Positions 49,563 to 59,005 of a stretch of 64,000 nt of DNA are shown piece by piece (within the stretch, counting starts at the first letter, position 1; each line of letters opens with the position of its first letter). A program made the translations under genes and the position numbers. Below the pieces are notes generated by a model. That model was not told the origin of the DNA. It ran no database searches and worked only from the letters and a program-made list of their open reading frames with translations. This stretch comes from Salinicola halophilus. GTDB lineage: Bacteria; Pseudomonadota; Gammaproteobacteria; Pseudomonadales; Halomonadaceae. Where the stretch lies: the NCBI RefSeq assembly GCF_003206155.1, contig NZ_PZJV01000002.1:434001-498000 (forward strand), written 5' to 3'.

Positions 49563-51014
49563 GTGCAAGACGCCAAACCGATTTTCAAAGTGCTGGCGCT
49601 GCTGCTGGCGGTGCTGGCGGCGTTCATGCTGCCGCCGATCGTGCTGCTGGGACTCGAGAACGACCCGGATCTGTGGGCGTTTCTGAAGTCGATCGGCGTG
49701 ATCGTGGCCACGGTGGTCGTGCTGCTGGCGTGGACCTGGCGCACGCCGGTGGAGCTGAAGACGCGCCACATGTTCATTCTCACCACCTCGAGCTGGGTGG
49801 CGATCAGCGCCTTTGCCAGCCTGCCGCTGGTGCTGGGGGCGCCGCAGCTCTCCTTTACCAACGCGGTGTTCGAGTCCGTCTCGGCGATCACCACCACCGG
49901 CTCGACCATTCTGAGCGGGATCGAGAACCTGTCGGACGGTCTCAAGCTCTGGCGCGGGCTGATGCAGTGGATGGGCGGCATCGGCATCATCGTCATGGCG
50001 ATCGCGATCCTGCCGTTTCTGAAGGTCGGCGGCATGCGGCTGTTCCAGACCGAATCCTCCGACTGGTCGGACAAGGTGCTGCCGCGGGCCGGGGGCATCG
50101 CCAAGGCTTCCGGTCTAATCTATCTGGTCTTCACGCTGGCGGCGATTCTCAGCTATCGCCTGGCGGGGATGGAGACGCTGGATGCCGTGGTGCACGCCAT
50201 GAGCTCGGTCTCCACCGGCGGTTTCGCCAACTACGACGCCTCTTTCGGCATCTATCAGGACCGCCCGCTGATTCTCTGGCTGGGGTCGCTGTTCATGCTG
50301 GCCGGGGCGCTGCCGTTCGTGCTCTACATTCGCTTGATCCGCGACAGCCACGGTGCGCTGTGGCGCGATCAGCAGGTACGCGGTCTGGTGACGCTGCTGG
50401 CGGTGGTGGTCGCCGCGCTTACGCTCTATCGCGTTGCGGCCTTCGACGAAGCGCCGTTCGCGGCGTTGACGGCCGTCACCTTCAACGTGATTTCGGTGGT
50501 ATCGACGACGGGCTACGCCAGCGCCGATTACAGTCTGTGGGGGCCGCTGGCAGTGACGACGTTCTTCTTCATCACCTTCGTCGGCGGCTGCTCGGGCTCG
50601 ACCAGCGGCGGCATGAAGATCTTTCGTTTCCAGGTGGGCGGGCTGACGCTGCTCAATCAGCTGCGCTACCTGGTGCATCCCAGCGGCGTGTTCGCCCAGC
50701 GCTACAACGGCCGGCCGCTCAGCGACGAAGTGGTGCGCGCGGTCATCGCCTTCTCGTTCTTCTTCTTTCTCACCTTCGCCGTCTTCGCGCTGGCGCTCTC
50801 GGCGCTGGGGCTCGACATGGTCACGGCGGTGACCGGGGCGGCCACGGCGCTGGCCAACGTCGGCCCGGGTCTCGGCGACACCATCGGGCCGGCAGGCAAT
50901 TTCGCGCCCTTGCCGGATGCGGCGAAGTGGATCCTCTGCCTCGGCATGCTGATGGGGCGTCTGGAGATTCTCACCGTGCTGGTGCTGTTGATGCCGTTTT
51001 TCTGGCGCAAGTAG
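49563..51014 (+). CDS. trkH: TrkH/TrkI-type potassium uptake transmembrane protein
   Basis: Inner-membrane K+-translocating subunit that works with cytoplasmic TrkA. I start it at the GTG at 49563, which has AAGGAG 5 nt upstream and leads directly into the first membrane helix (KPIFKVLALLLAVLAAFMLP). It gives 483 residues, the normal TrkH size. The four selectivity-filter repeats are recognisable around AITTTGSTIL, SVSTGGFANYD, VVSTTGYASADY and ANVGPGLG. The GGCSGSTSGGMKIFRF loop is diagnostic. Potassium uptake is the first response to salt stress, in keeping with a halotolerant host. No trkA in the window. Confidence 0.93.
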   Translation: MQDAKPIFKVLALLLAVLAAFMLPPIVLLGLENDPDLWAFLKSIGVIVATVVVLLAWTWRTPVELKTRHMFILTTSSWVAISAFASLPLVLGAPQLSFTNAVFESVSAITTTGSTILSGIENLSDGLKLWRGLMQWMGGIGIIVMAIAILPFLKVGGMRLFQTESSDWSDKVLPRAGGIAKASGLIYLVFTLAAILSYRLAGMETLDAVVHAMSSVSTGGFANYDASFGIYQDRPLILWLGSLFMLAGALPFVLYIRLIRDSHGALWRDQQVRGLVTLLAVVVAALTLYRVAAFDEAPFAALTAVTFNVISVVSTTGYASADYSLWGPLAVTTFFFITFVGGCSGSTSGGMKIFRFQVGGLTLLNQLRYLVHPSGVFAQRYNGRPLSDEVVRAVIAFSFFFFLTFAVFALALSALGLDMVTAVTGAATALANVGPGLGDTIGPAGNFAPLPDAAKWILCLGMLMGRLEILTVLVLLMPFFWRK

Positions 51015-51067
51015 CCGGTTCGAAGCCGCTTCCCACACTCTCTTTCCTGCCGCGCCGGGTGGTCGCT

Positions 51068-51925
51068 TCAGTCGGCGGCGTCATCGCCCGCCATAGTCGT
51101 TCGACGCTCGCCGAAGCGGCGCTTCAACCGCGGCAGCCACTGCTGCTTCCAGCCCCGTTGGATCGCTCGCTGCCAGCGCGGTTTCTGGCGCAGGGCGTTC
51201 TCTTCGGCAGTCAGTGGCTCGCCGGAGAGTCGCGCCTTGAGTTTGAGGCCGCTCGCCAGGTCGCTGCGTCGTAGCGGTTTGAGCAGAAAGCGCAACGCCC
51301 GCCCGCCGGGGAGATAGAGGGCGGAGGCGAAATCGATCAGCACGACCCGCCCGCGGCTCAGGATCACGTTGGAACCGCGCACGTCGTTGTGAACCACGGA
51401 GGCGCGATGCAGCGAGGTGAGCGCCGTCATCAGCTGAACGAAGGAGGCCGGGGTGCCGGGATCGACTTCGCTCAGCAGCTCGCCGGGAACGTACTCGATC
51501 AGCAGTGAGAGCTTGCCGAGCTGGGCCACCACGCGGGGCGCGTGCGGCCAGTCGTGGAGGCGTTCGAGCAGGCGACGTTCGCGGCGCACCAGCAGGCGCG
51601 CCGGGAGCGCCAGCCAGCTATCGGCGTAGCGGGTATAGTCCTTGCGGATGACGGGCTGGCCGTCGTGACACGTCAGAACGACGTCGGCCTTGAGCAGCCC
51701 CTTGCCACGCTGCAGCGTTCGAGCGGCGCCCTCGCTCGTGTCGTCCGAAGCGGGCGCGTCGCCGCAGTGGGACGTAGAAGACCGGTCTGCGACTGGGGCG
51801 CTCTGGTCGAACGGCTCTTGCTCGATGAACGGCTGGGACGCTGCGCACTGCTCGGCATTCGCGTCGGTCGTGGCGTTGCCGGCGACGAGAGGGGCGTCGG
51901 CGGAGGAAGGCGATGAGGATGACAT
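51068..51925 (-). CDS. Protein kinase-like (RIO/LPS-kinase superfamily) protein
   Basis: A 285-residue protein whose second half is a small kinase-like domain. Candidate ATP lysine K95 (VIRKDY), catalytic loop H179-N-D181 with N186 (HNDVRGSNVIL), and D198 of the DFA metal-binding motif are intact, so it may be active. The first 75 or so residues are Ser/Ala/Asp-rich and look disordered. The C-terminus is strongly basic (RGWKQQWLPRLKRRFGERR). It resembles the RIO1/KdkA-WaaP lineage; lipid A-core sugar or protein substrates are both possible. It stands alone as a gene, with an AT-rich inverted repeat at its 5' end. Confidence 0.75.
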   Translation of the reverse strand: MSSSSPSSADAPLVAGNATTDANAEQCAASQPFIEQEPFDQSAPVADRSSTSHCGDAPASDDTSEGAARTLQRGKGLLKADVVLTCHDGQPVIRKDYTRYADSWLALPARLLVRRERRLLERLHDWPHAPRVVAQLGKLSLLIEYVPGELLSEVDPGTPASFVQLMTALTSLHRASVVHNDVRGSNVILSRGRVVLIDFASALYLPGGRALRFLLKPLRRSDLASGLKLKARLSGEPLTAEENALRQKPRWQRAIQRGWKQQWLPRLKRRFGERRTTMAGDDAAD

Positions 51926-51967
51926 AATGAGATTGAAACTAATTAGATCGCTAAACTTAATCTCATT
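51926..51967. promoter_or_regulatory. AT-rich inverted repeat at the 5' end of the kinase-like gene
   Basis: Nine-bp arms AATGAGATT (51926-51934) and AATCTCATT (51959-51967) flank 24 bp of AT-rich sequence immediately before the kinase-like ATG. On the minus strand TTGCCG, 17 bp, then GATTAA may be a promoter that overlaps the outer arm. The layout suits an operator, though an mRNA hairpin covering the start is equally possible. Confidence 0.5.
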
Positions 51968-52071
51968 TTAAGAAATCGACGGCAACGGCGCCAGGGCGAA
52001 TGTTCACCGACAGTTACACAGAGGTGACACCGGCAGCGCTCCCGGCGGCGGGGAAGGTGCCCGCGGAAACG

Positions 52072-52100
52072 ACGACGCCACCTAAAGGCGGTGGCGTCGT
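52072..52100 (-). terminator. Probable terminator after the acyltransferase gene
   Basis: Perfect 11-bp stem ACGACGCCACC / GGTGGCGTCGT (52072-52082 and 52090-52100) with a 7-nt loop. It lies 58 bp downstream of the minus-strand acyltransferase stop. The following T stretch (CGTTTCC) is short, so efficiency is uncertain. Confidence 0.65.
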
Positions 52101-52157
52101 TCTCAGGGCATCGCGTTGCTGAAGGGGGTGCGCGACGTGTCGGTGACAGGGGTGAGG

Positions 52158-53354
52158 TCAGGCGTCGTCGAGCGCGATGCGCCCCGCCCGATTGAGGATC
52201 GGGTTGGCGTACTGTCGCAGCCACCAGGGGCGCAGGGCCGGCGGCACCGAGGCGAGGCGGGCGCGAAAGCGTTCGCGATCTTCCGGCGTGACTGTCGAGA
52301 GATCCACCAGATCCGGCGCCAGGCCGGTCTCGGCGAGCGCCAGCTGATGACTGGGAAAGAGCGGATAGTGCTCGAGGACCTGGCGGTCGATCTCTTCGGC
52401 CACGGCATCGGGCGTGTCGAAGTCCGCCGACAGCGGCTCGCCGAAGACCAGTTTGACCCGCCCCTTGTCACCGGTAATGCCGGTCACGATGGAGCGAATG
52501 TCCTCGAACTCCACCTTGTCGTAGTGCCCGGAAGAGTGCTTGGCCTCGAGCTCGCGGGCCTTGTTGATGTCGCAGGGGTCGAACTCGTAGCTGATCGAGA
52601 CGGGCACGATCTTGAGCTCGCGAATCGCGTTGCCGACCGCGGCGTCCTTCTCCTCGGCCCGGCGTGCCATGCAGAGCATCTTGACGATGGCGGTGTCGGT
52701 GCAGTCGATACCGTCCTTGGCGCGCCCCTCACGCTGGGCGAGCCATACGGAGTGGTTGTCGTCGGTGATCGAGTGGCGAATGTAGCCGGAGAGCGACTGA
52801 TAGGCGGCCAGCATCGCGCGCTTGCCCTTCGCCGAACGCGGCACGATGAAGCTCTTGTTGAGCCGCATCAGGTCGGTGACGAAGGGCTTCTGCAGCAGAT
52901 TGTCGCCGATGGCAATGCGCACGGTGTCGTGGCCACCGTCGTATAGGGCGTAGTTGACGAAGGCGGGGTCGAGGGCGATGTCCCGGTGATTGCCGATGAA
53001 CAGGTACGCCTCGTCCGGGGAGAGCTTGTCGAGCCCTTCGACGCTGAAGCCGCGCGTGGTGCGACTGATCATGTGCGCCATGTAGTGAGCGATGCGCTGC
53101 TGGAATTCGCGAATCGTGCTGACGCCGCGCATCTCGCGCTGCAGCCGGAAACTGGCAATGGCGCGCGCCAGCGGCGGCGCCACCTTCGCAAGCCTTGGCA
53201 GGCGATAGCGGGTGATGGCGTCGAGCAGTTCGCTGTCGTGGGCCAGGTGCGCGAGCACGTCGGCGACTTCGTCGTCGTGATAGGGACGAATGTCGGCGAA
53301 ACGATCGAGATCGATTGCGGCTTCGGCGCTGTTGGAGCCGTCGTTTGGCATCAT
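52158..53354 (-). CDS. PlsC-like acyltransferase
   Basis: A 398-residue protein with a glycerolipid acyltransferase domain, probably a membrane-associated 1-acylglycerol-3-phosphate-type acyltransferase. The catalytic block is NHRDIALDP (H123, D129); the spacing is H-x5-D rather than the common H-x4-D. NKSFIVPRSAKGKRAML and VWLAQREGRAKDG correspond to the second and third substrate-binding blocks. No membrane segment is obvious. It starts inside the end of rdgC (ATGA), so the two are co-translated. Substrate is unknown. Confidence 0.8.
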   Translation of the reverse strand: MMPNDGSNSAEAAIDLDRFADIRPYHDDEVADVLAHLAHDSELLDAITRYRLPRLAKVAPPLARAIASFRLQREMRGVSTIREFQQRIAHYMAHMISRTTRGFSVEGLDKLSPDEAYLFIGNHRDIALDPAFVNYALYDGGHDTVRIAIGDNLLQKPFVTDLMRLNKSFIVPRSAKGKRAMLAAYQSLSGYIRHSITDDNHSVWLAQREGRAKDGIDCTDTAIVKMLCMARRAEEKDAAVGNAIRELKIVPVSISYEFDPCDINKARELEAKHSSGHYDKVEFEDIRSIVTGITGDKGRVKLVFGEPLSADFDTPDAVAEEIDRQVLEHYPLFPSHQLALAETGLAPDLVDLSTVTPEDRERFRARLASVPPALRPWWLRQYANPILNRAGRIALDDA

Positions 53355-54277
53355 GGGCTCGGCGTCGACGGGTCGGCTTCGCCGCCGAGCCAGTCGATCA
53401 GTTGTTCGATGAAGGTCGAAAGCGCCTGCGACATCAGCGCGAAGTCGGTTTCCAGGCGCACGGCAGGGTCGTCGCCATCCTCGCTCTGGCTCGCTTCGTC
53501 GAGCACGGCGTCGTCGAATGCCAGCGACTTGAGCGCCAGATCGTCGTGCAGCACTGTACGCAGCACGCCCTCGCTACCCAGGCTCAGCTGGCTCGCCTGT
53601 CGGCCGTTTTCCAGCAGCGACTGGATCTCCTCGCTGTCCAGATCGACCTGGCGAGCCCGCAGTACGCCGTCGTCCTCGGCGGCGCGCAGTTCGACCTGAT
53701 CGCCCAGCACGAGACTCTCCGGGCGACTGCCGGCGTCGCTCAGCCACTGCGTCATCCCGCGAGCCGGCGGCGTCTTGGTCGCCAGCGGCGTCACTTTCAG
53801 TGACCCGAGGGTCTGGCGCAGCAGGTCGAGCACCTCTTCGGCGCGCTTGCGACTGGCCGCGTTGATGCCGATCAGGCGTCGCTGAGTATCCCACCACAGC
53901 TCGACCCGCTGCGTCCGCGTGAAGGCCTGCGGCAGCAGCTCTTCCATCACCTGCTCCTTGAGCAGCTGACGTTCGCGGCGCGACAGCGGCTGCCCCTCGG
54001 CCTGCTCGCGAGCCTCGCGGCGCTCGTTGACCTCTTCGTTGACCACCGCGGCCGGCAGCAGACGCTCCTGACGGAGCATCGCCATCAGCCGGTGACCTTG
54101 GATTTCGTGTACGCGCTGCTCGCTGGCACGACCGGCCGGCGCGGTCCAGCCGACGCGACGTGCCTCGCGATCCGAGACGGGGCGAAACGCCGATGCTGCC
54201 AGTGCCTCTTCCAGATCCTCGAGTGAGAGGACCTCCAGATCATGGCAGCGATACAGATGACAATGCTTGAACCACAT
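53351..54277 (-). CDS. rdgC: Recombination-associated protein RdgC
   Basis: Nucleoid-associated, ring-shaped DNA-binding protein that modulates RecA. The ATG at 54277 gives 308 residues beginning MWFKHCHLYRCHD, close to the conserved RdgC start; a frame extending 31 codons upstream is not conserved. Landmarks are FRPVSDREARRVGWTAP, VNEEVNERREAREQAEG, and LLPQAFTRTQRVELWWD. Length matches E. coli RdgC (303). It overlaps the downstream acyltransferase gene by 4 bp. Confidence 0.94.
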   Translation of the reverse strand: MWFKHCHLYRCHDLEVLSLEDLEEALAASAFRPVSDREARRVGWTAPAGRASEQRVHEIQGHRLMAMLRQERLLPAAVVNEEVNERREAREQAEGQPLSRRERQLLKEQVMEELLPQAFTRTQRVELWWDTQRRLIGINAASRKRAEEVLDLLRQTLGSLKVTPLATKTPPARGMTQWLSDAGSRPESLVLGDQVELRAAEDDGVLRARQVDLDSEEIQSLLENGRQASQLSLGSEGVLRTVLHDDLALKSLAFDDAVLDEASQSEDGDDPAVRLETDFALMSQALSTFIEQLIDWLGGEADPSTPSP

Positions 54278-54387
54278 GCGCCCGTTCCGTTTGAAAGGGG
54301 GCACATTATGGCGAAACGACCCCGGGCTTGCCACCGAGGCAGACCATCGTCGTTTGGCGGTGCGTTTCAAACGAGCGTATGTTTTTT

Positions 54388-54404
54388 AGCCACGAGCCAC
54401 GAGC
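54388..54404 (+). repeat. Second copy of the GAGCCAC heptamer repeat
   Basis: AGCCAC-GAGCCAC-GAGC, about two and a half units of the same heptamer found at 43053-43099. It lies between rdgC and the thioesterase gene, just after a T6 run. Confidence 0.85.
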
Positions 54405-54443
54405 TTTGCGCGAGCAGCCACGCCAACGATCGAGGAGAGACCC

Positions 54444-54884
54444 ATGGATTCACGCATCACCGTGACGCACGTTCGCGTGCGCGGCTTTCATCTGGATGGC
54501 TACGGCCATGTCAATCACGCCCGCTATCTCGAGTTCCTGGAGGAGGGGCGCTGGGCTTTCGTCGACGCGCATCCGGAATTCGCCAAGTCGTTGGCCGCCG
54601 GGGTCGCGCTGGTGGCGGTCAATCTCAACATCGACTATCGCCGGGCGGCGGTAATGCACGACGATCTCGAGGTTCGGACCTGTCTCTCACGCCTTGGCGG
54701 GCGCAGCGGGACCGTGGGCCACGAGATCGTGCATCGCGACAGCGGTGAGGCGGTGGTGACGGCCTCGCTCACTTTCGTGCTGCTGGACCAGCGCAGCCAC
54801 GAGGTGATCGCGCTCGACGGCGAGTGGCGCGAGCGTCTGGCGCCACTGGTGACGGCACTGGATTCGACGCGGGAGCCTCACTGA
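54444..54884 (+). CDS. Hotdog-fold acyl-CoA thioesterase (YbgC/4HBT type)
   Basis: Predicted cytoplasmic thioesterase of 146 residues, hydrolysing acyl-CoA or acyl-ACP. The 4HBT motif is clear: FHLDGYGHVNHARYLEFLEE, with the active-site Asp (D19) and the HVNHARYL helix. LNIDYRRAAVMHDDLEVRT follows. GGAGAG precedes the ATG. It is divergent from rdgC; the substrate cannot be read from sequence or context. Confidence 0.88.
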   Translation: MDSRITVTHVRVRGFHLDGYGHVNHARYLEFLEEGRWAFVDAHPEFAKSLAAGVALVAVNLNIDYRRAAVMHDDLEVRTCLSRLGGRSGTVGHEIVHRDSGEAVVTASLTFVLLDQRSHEVIALDGEWRERLAPLVTALDSTREPH

Positions 54885-54942
54885 CGCGGAGGGAGAAAAG
54901 CGGGCGTACACGGGTACATGCCTGCCTTTGAAGCCCCTGAAA

Positions 54943-54951
54943 TGGTATGAT
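54943..54951 (+). promoter_or_regulatory. Candidate gyrA promoter (extended -10)
   Basis: TGG-TATGAT at 54943-54951 is an extended -10 with a 5/6 -10 hexamer. No good -35 lies at 17 bp. It is about 105 bp upstream of the gyrA ATG, which follows a stem-rich GC leader. Confidence 0.5.
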
Positions 54952-55056
54952 CCCGGGATTGTACGGCTGACTCGTTCAGTTGCCTTGTCGGGGCTTCATT
55001 AACGCTGCCGCGGACGGACCTCGTTCGCGGCAGTGGCGCAAAGGATTTGACGACCC

Positions 55057-57816
55057 ATGGGTGATATCGCCAGAGAAATTTTGCCGGTCAACATCGAGGA
55101 TGAGCTCAAGCAGTCCTATCTGGACTATGCGATGAGCGTCATCATCGGACGTGCGCTGCCGGACGTCCGCGATGGTCTGAAGCCGGTGCATCGTCGCGTG
55201 CTCTACGCGATGCACGAGCTCAACAATGACTGGAACAAACCCTACAAGAAGTCGGCGCGTGTGGTCGGCGACGTGATCGGTAAGTATCACCCTCACGGCG
55301 ATAGCGCGGTCTACGACACCATCGTGCGCATGGCGCAAGAGTTCTCGATGCGTCACGTGCTCGTCGACGGTCAGGGCAACTTCGGTTCCATCGACGGCGA
55401 TAACGCCGCGGCGATGCGTTATACCGAAGTGCGCATGGCGCGGCTCTCCCACGAGCTGCTCGCCGATCTCGAGAAAGACACGGTCGACTGGGTCGACAAC
55501 TACGACGGTACCGAACGCATTCCGGAAGTGCTGCCGACGAAAGTACCGAACCTGCTGATCAACGGCGCCTCGGGTATCGCCGTCGGCATGGCGACCAACA
55601 TTCCGCCGCACAACATGGTCGAGGTGATCGACGGCTGCCTGGCGCTGATCAACGATTACACCCTCACGATCGATGACCTGATGGAGTACATCCCAGGTCC
55701 CGATTTCCCGACTTCCGGCATCATCAACGGTCGCGCCGGTATCGTCGAGGCGTACCGCACCGGGCGGGGCCGCATCTACGTGCGCGCCAAGCACACGGTG
55801 GAGTTCGACAAGAAGAGCGGGCGCGATCATATCGTCGTCACCGAGCTTCCCTATCAGGTGAACAAGGCGCGGCTGATCGAGAAGATCGCCGAGCTGGTCA
55901 AAGAGAAACGCATCGAAGGCATCGCCGAGCTTCGCGACGAGTCCGACAAGGAAGGGCTGCGCGTGGTGATCGAGGTCAAGCGCGGCGAATCCGGCGACGT
56001 GGTGGTGAACAACCTGTTCGCCCATACCCAGCTCGAGACCGTTTTCGGCATCAACATGGTGGCTCTCGACGACGGCCAGCCGAAGACGCTCAACTTGAAG
56101 CAGCTGCTGGAGGCGTTCATTCGCCACCGCCGCGAGGTGGTGACCCGGCGCACGCTGTTCGAGCTCAAGAAGGCACGCGAACGCGGTCACATTCTCGAAG
56201 GCTTGACGGTCGCCATCTCCAACATCGACGAGGTGATCGAGCTGATCAAGGCCTCGCCGAATGCGGCAGAGGCGAAAGAGAAGCTGCTCGACCGCGAATG
56301 GCAGCCAGGGCAGGTCACGGGCATGCTCGATCGCGCCGGCGCGACGTCCTGCAAGCCCGAGGATCTCGAGGAGGGTTTCGGCCTCTCCGACGATCGCAGT
56401 CTCTACCGACTCTCGCCGGCGCAGGCCCAGGCGATCCTCGAGCTGCGTCTGCATCGCCTCACTGGCCTCGAGACCGAGAAGCTGCTCGACGAGTACCTGG
56501 GCATTCTCAAGCGCATCGCCGAGTTGAATCACATTCTGGCCTCGCCCGATCGCCTGCTCGAGGTGATCCGCGAAGAGCTGGAGTCGATTCGCGAGCAGTA
56601 CGGCAACGCGCGCCGCACCGAGATCCATACCAGCCGTCTCGATCTGCGCATGGAAGACCTGATCGCCGAAGAGGACATGGTGGTCACGCTCTCTCGCGGC
56701 GGCTACGCCAAGACGCAGCCGATCACCGACTATCAGGCGCAGAAACGCGGTGGTCGCGGCAAGTCGGCGACCAGCATGAAGGACGAGGACGTGATCGAGC
56801 ATCTGATCGTCGCCTCGACCCACGACACCATGCTGCTGTTCTCCAACCGCGGCAAGGTCTACTGGTTGAAGACCTACGAGATGCCCAACGCCAGCCGCGG
56901 CTCCCGCGGCAAACCGCTGGTCAATCTGCTGCCGCTGGACGAGGGCGAGGCGATCAACGCCATTCTGCCGGTGCGCGACTACAACCCCGATAGCTACATC
57001 TTCTTCGCGACCGCGCACGGCACCGTCAAGCGCACCTCGCTGGATCAGTTCTCGCGGCCGCGTAGCGTCGGTCTGATCGCGCTAGATCTCGACGAGGGCG
57101 ACCGACTGGTGGGCGCGGCGATCACGTCCGGTTCCGACCACGTCATGCTGCTCTCCTCCAACGGTAAGGCGATCCGCTTCGAAGAGGGCAACGTGCGGGC
57201 GATGGGCCGCACCGCTCGCGGCGTTCGCGGCATGCGCCTGGCCGACGGTGCCGAGGTGATTAGCCTGATCATTCCGCAGAGTCAGACCATCGACGTCGAC
57301 GCCGATGCCGAAGTCGAAGCCGACGAGGCCAGCGCAGAGAGCGGCAGCGACGAGCAGATCTATATCCTTACCGGCTCCGAGAACGGTTACGGCAAGCGTA
57401 CCCGGCTCGAAGAATTCCCGATTCGCGGCCGAGGCGGCCAGGGCGTCATAGCGATGCAGACCACCGAGCGTAACGGCGCCCTGGTCGCCGCGATGCAGGT
57501 CCGCTCCAGCGACGAGATGATGCTGATCACCGATCGCGGGACACTGGTGAGAACGCGCGTCTCCGAAGTCTCGATCAGCGCGCGTAACACCCAGGGCGTC
57601 ACGCTGATTCGGACCAGCGAAGGCGAGTGCCTGGTCAAGACGGTGCGCGTCGACGAGCCGCAGGAGGTGCCGGTGCTGGAAGACGAGGCGGTCGAAGGTG
57701 AGGCGATCGACGGCGAGGCGGCGGCAGAGACCCCAGTGGACTCGGAAGCCGCCGACGAGGCCGACGATGCGGCACCGGCCAGCGGTGACGACACCCCGCG
57801 CGACAGCGACGACTGA
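55057..57816 (+). CDS. gyrA: DNA gyrase subunit A
   Basis: Subunit of the type II topoisomerase that introduces negative supercoils. The 919 residues have the catalytic tyrosine Y122 (AAAMRYTEV) and the quinolone-resistance region [10 protein letters not shown] with S83 and D87 in the susceptible form. The GyrA box QKRGGRGKS and six-blade C-terminal domain follow. Two acidic segments stand out: an insertion at about 745-766 (Asp/Glu/Ala/Ser-rich) within the C-terminal domain, and an acidic tail of about 50 residues. serC follows after 57 bp. Confidence 0.97.
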   Translation: MGDIAREILPVNIEDELKQSYLDYAMSVIIGRALPDVRDGLKPVHRRVLYAMHELNNDWNKPYKKSARVVGDVIGKYHPHGDSAVYDTIVRMAQEFSMRHVLVDGQGNFGSIDGDNAAAMRYTEVRMARLSHELLADLEKDTVDWVDNYDGTERIPEVLPTKVPNLLINGASGIAVGMATNIPPHNMVEVIDGCLALINDYTLTIDDLMEYIPGPDFPTSGIINGRAGIVEAYRTGRGRIYVRAKHTVEFDKKSGRDHIVVTELPYQVNKARLIEKIAELVKEKRIEGIAELRDESDKEGLRVVIEVKRGESGDVVVNNLFAHTQLETVFGINMVALDDGQPKTLNLKQLLEAFIRHRREVVTRRTLFELKKARERGHILEGLTVAISNIDEVIELIKASPNAAEAKEKLLDREWQPGQVTGMLDRAGATSCKPEDLEEGFGLSDDRSLYRLSPAQAQAILELRLHRLTGLETEKLLDEYLGILKRIAELNHILASPDRLLEVIREELESIREQYGNARRTEIHTSRLDLRMEDLIAEEDMVVTLSRGGYAKTQPITDYQAQKRGGRGKSATSMKDEDVIEHLIVASTHDTMLLFSNRGKVYWLKTYEMPNASRGSRGKPLVNLLPLDEGEAINAILPVRDYNPDSYIFFATAHGTVKRTSLDQFSRPRSVGLIALDLDEGDRLVGAAITSGSDHVMLLSSNGKAIRFEEGNVRAMGRTARGVRGMRLADGAEVISLIIPQSQTIDVDADAEVEADEASAESGSDEQIYILTGSENGYGKRTRLEEFPIRGRGGQGVIAMQTTERNGALVAAMQVRSSDEMMLITDRGTLVRTRVSEVSISARNTQGVTLIRTSEGECLVKTVRVDEPQEVPVLEDEAVEGEAIDGEAAAETPVDSEAADEADDAAPASGDDTPRDSDD

Positions 57817-57873
57817 AGAGCGTCGGCGCCGGTCGCTCGGCGCCGACTTGGTGTGGCTTTAGGAACTTCGACA

Positions 57874-58965
57874 ATGACACGTCTGCACAACTTCTGCGCC
57901 GGCCCGGCTGCGATGCCCTCGGCGGTACTGGAACGCGCTCGCGAAGAGATGCTCGACTACCGCGGCCAGGGCCTGTCGGTCATGGAGATGAGTCATCGCA
58001 GCCCGACCTTCGAGGCGATTGCCGCCAAGGCCGAGCGCGACTTCCGCGAGCTGCTCGCGATTCCCGACAACTACCGCGTGCTGTTCATGCAGGGCGGGGC
58101 GACGATGCAGTTCGCCTGCGTACCGCTCAACCTGCTGGGCGGCGGGGGTACGCCGAACTATCTGGATACCGGCATCTGGTCGACCAAGGCGATCAAGGAG
58201 GCCGATCATCTGGGGGCGGGGCACGTCGCCGCCTCGACGAAGGCGTCGGGTTATGCTCGGGTGCCGCGGGCCGACGAGATCGCGCTGTCGTCCGACGCCG
58301 CCTATCTGCATTACTGTCACAACGAGACCATCGGAGGCCTCGCCTTCGACTATGTCCCCGAGGTCGATTCGGCCGGGTTGCCGCTGGTCTGCGACATGTC
58401 GTCGTCGATTCTCTCCACCCCGCTGGACGTCAGCCAGTACGGCGTCATTTACGCCGGCGCGCAGAAGAATATCGGTCCTGCCGGCATCACGGTGGTGATC
58501 GTGCGCGAAGATCTGCTCGACCGCGCCGTCGCACGGACGCCGTCGCTGCTCGGCTGGAAGGTCTACGCCGACAACGACTCGATGATCAACACGCCGCCTA
58601 CCTACGCCTGGTATCTGGCCGGGCTGGTCTTCGAGTGGCTGAAAGACGACATCGGCGGGCTGCACGCGATGGAGGCGATCAACCGACGCAAGAGCCAGGC
58701 GCTCTATGACGCCATCGATGCCAGCGAGTTCTACGCCAATCCGATCGCGCCGGCCAGCCGTTCGCTGATGAACGTCCCGTTCACGCTGGCGGACGATTCG
58801 CTCAATGGCCGCTTCCTGGAAGAAGCGGAGGCCGAAGGACTGCTCAATCTCAAGGGGCACCGCAGCGTGGGCGGCATGCGTGCGAGCCTCTACAACGCCG
58901 TCACCGAGGCGGACGTGGCAGCACTGACCACCTTCATGCAGGATTTCGAGCGCCGCCGCGGTTAG
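57874..58965 (+). CDS. serC: Phosphoserine aminotransferase SerC
   Basis: PLP enzyme making 3-phosphoserine for serine and pyridoxine synthesis. The ATG at 57874 has AGGAAC upstream and gives 363 residues; a start seven codons earlier is not conserved. Motifs: FCAGPAAMPSAVLE at the start, MEMSHRSPTFEAI, FMQGGATMQFACVPLNLL, and the PLP lysine K198 in YAGAQKNIGPAG. First of the serC-pheA-tyrA/aroA-cmk series. Confidence 0.97.
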   Translation: MTRLHNFCAGPAAMPSAVLERAREEMLDYRGQGLSVMEMSHRSPTFEAIAAKAERDFRELLAIPDNYRVLFMQGGATMQFACVPLNLLGGGGTPNYLDTGIWSTKAIKEADHLGAGHVAASTKASGYARVPRADEIALSSDAAYLHYCHNETIGGLAFDYVPEVDSAGLPLVCDMSSSILSTPLDVSQYGVIYAGAQKNIGPAGITVVIVREDLLDRAVARTPSLLGWKVYADNDSMINTPPTYAWYLAGLVFEWLKDDIGGLHAMEAINRRKSQALYDAIDASEFYANPIAPASRSLMNVPFTLADDSLNGRFLEEAEAEGLLNLKGHRSVGGMRASLYNAVTEADVAALTTFMQDFERRRG

Positions 58966-59005
58966 AGCGGGCGGTTTCACTACGGGAGCCAGTCAGGACA
59001 CGTTC

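Noticed and set aside
54976-57018. 680-codon minus-strand open frame
   Set aside because: Antisense to gyrA with no family features; gyrA is unambiguous.
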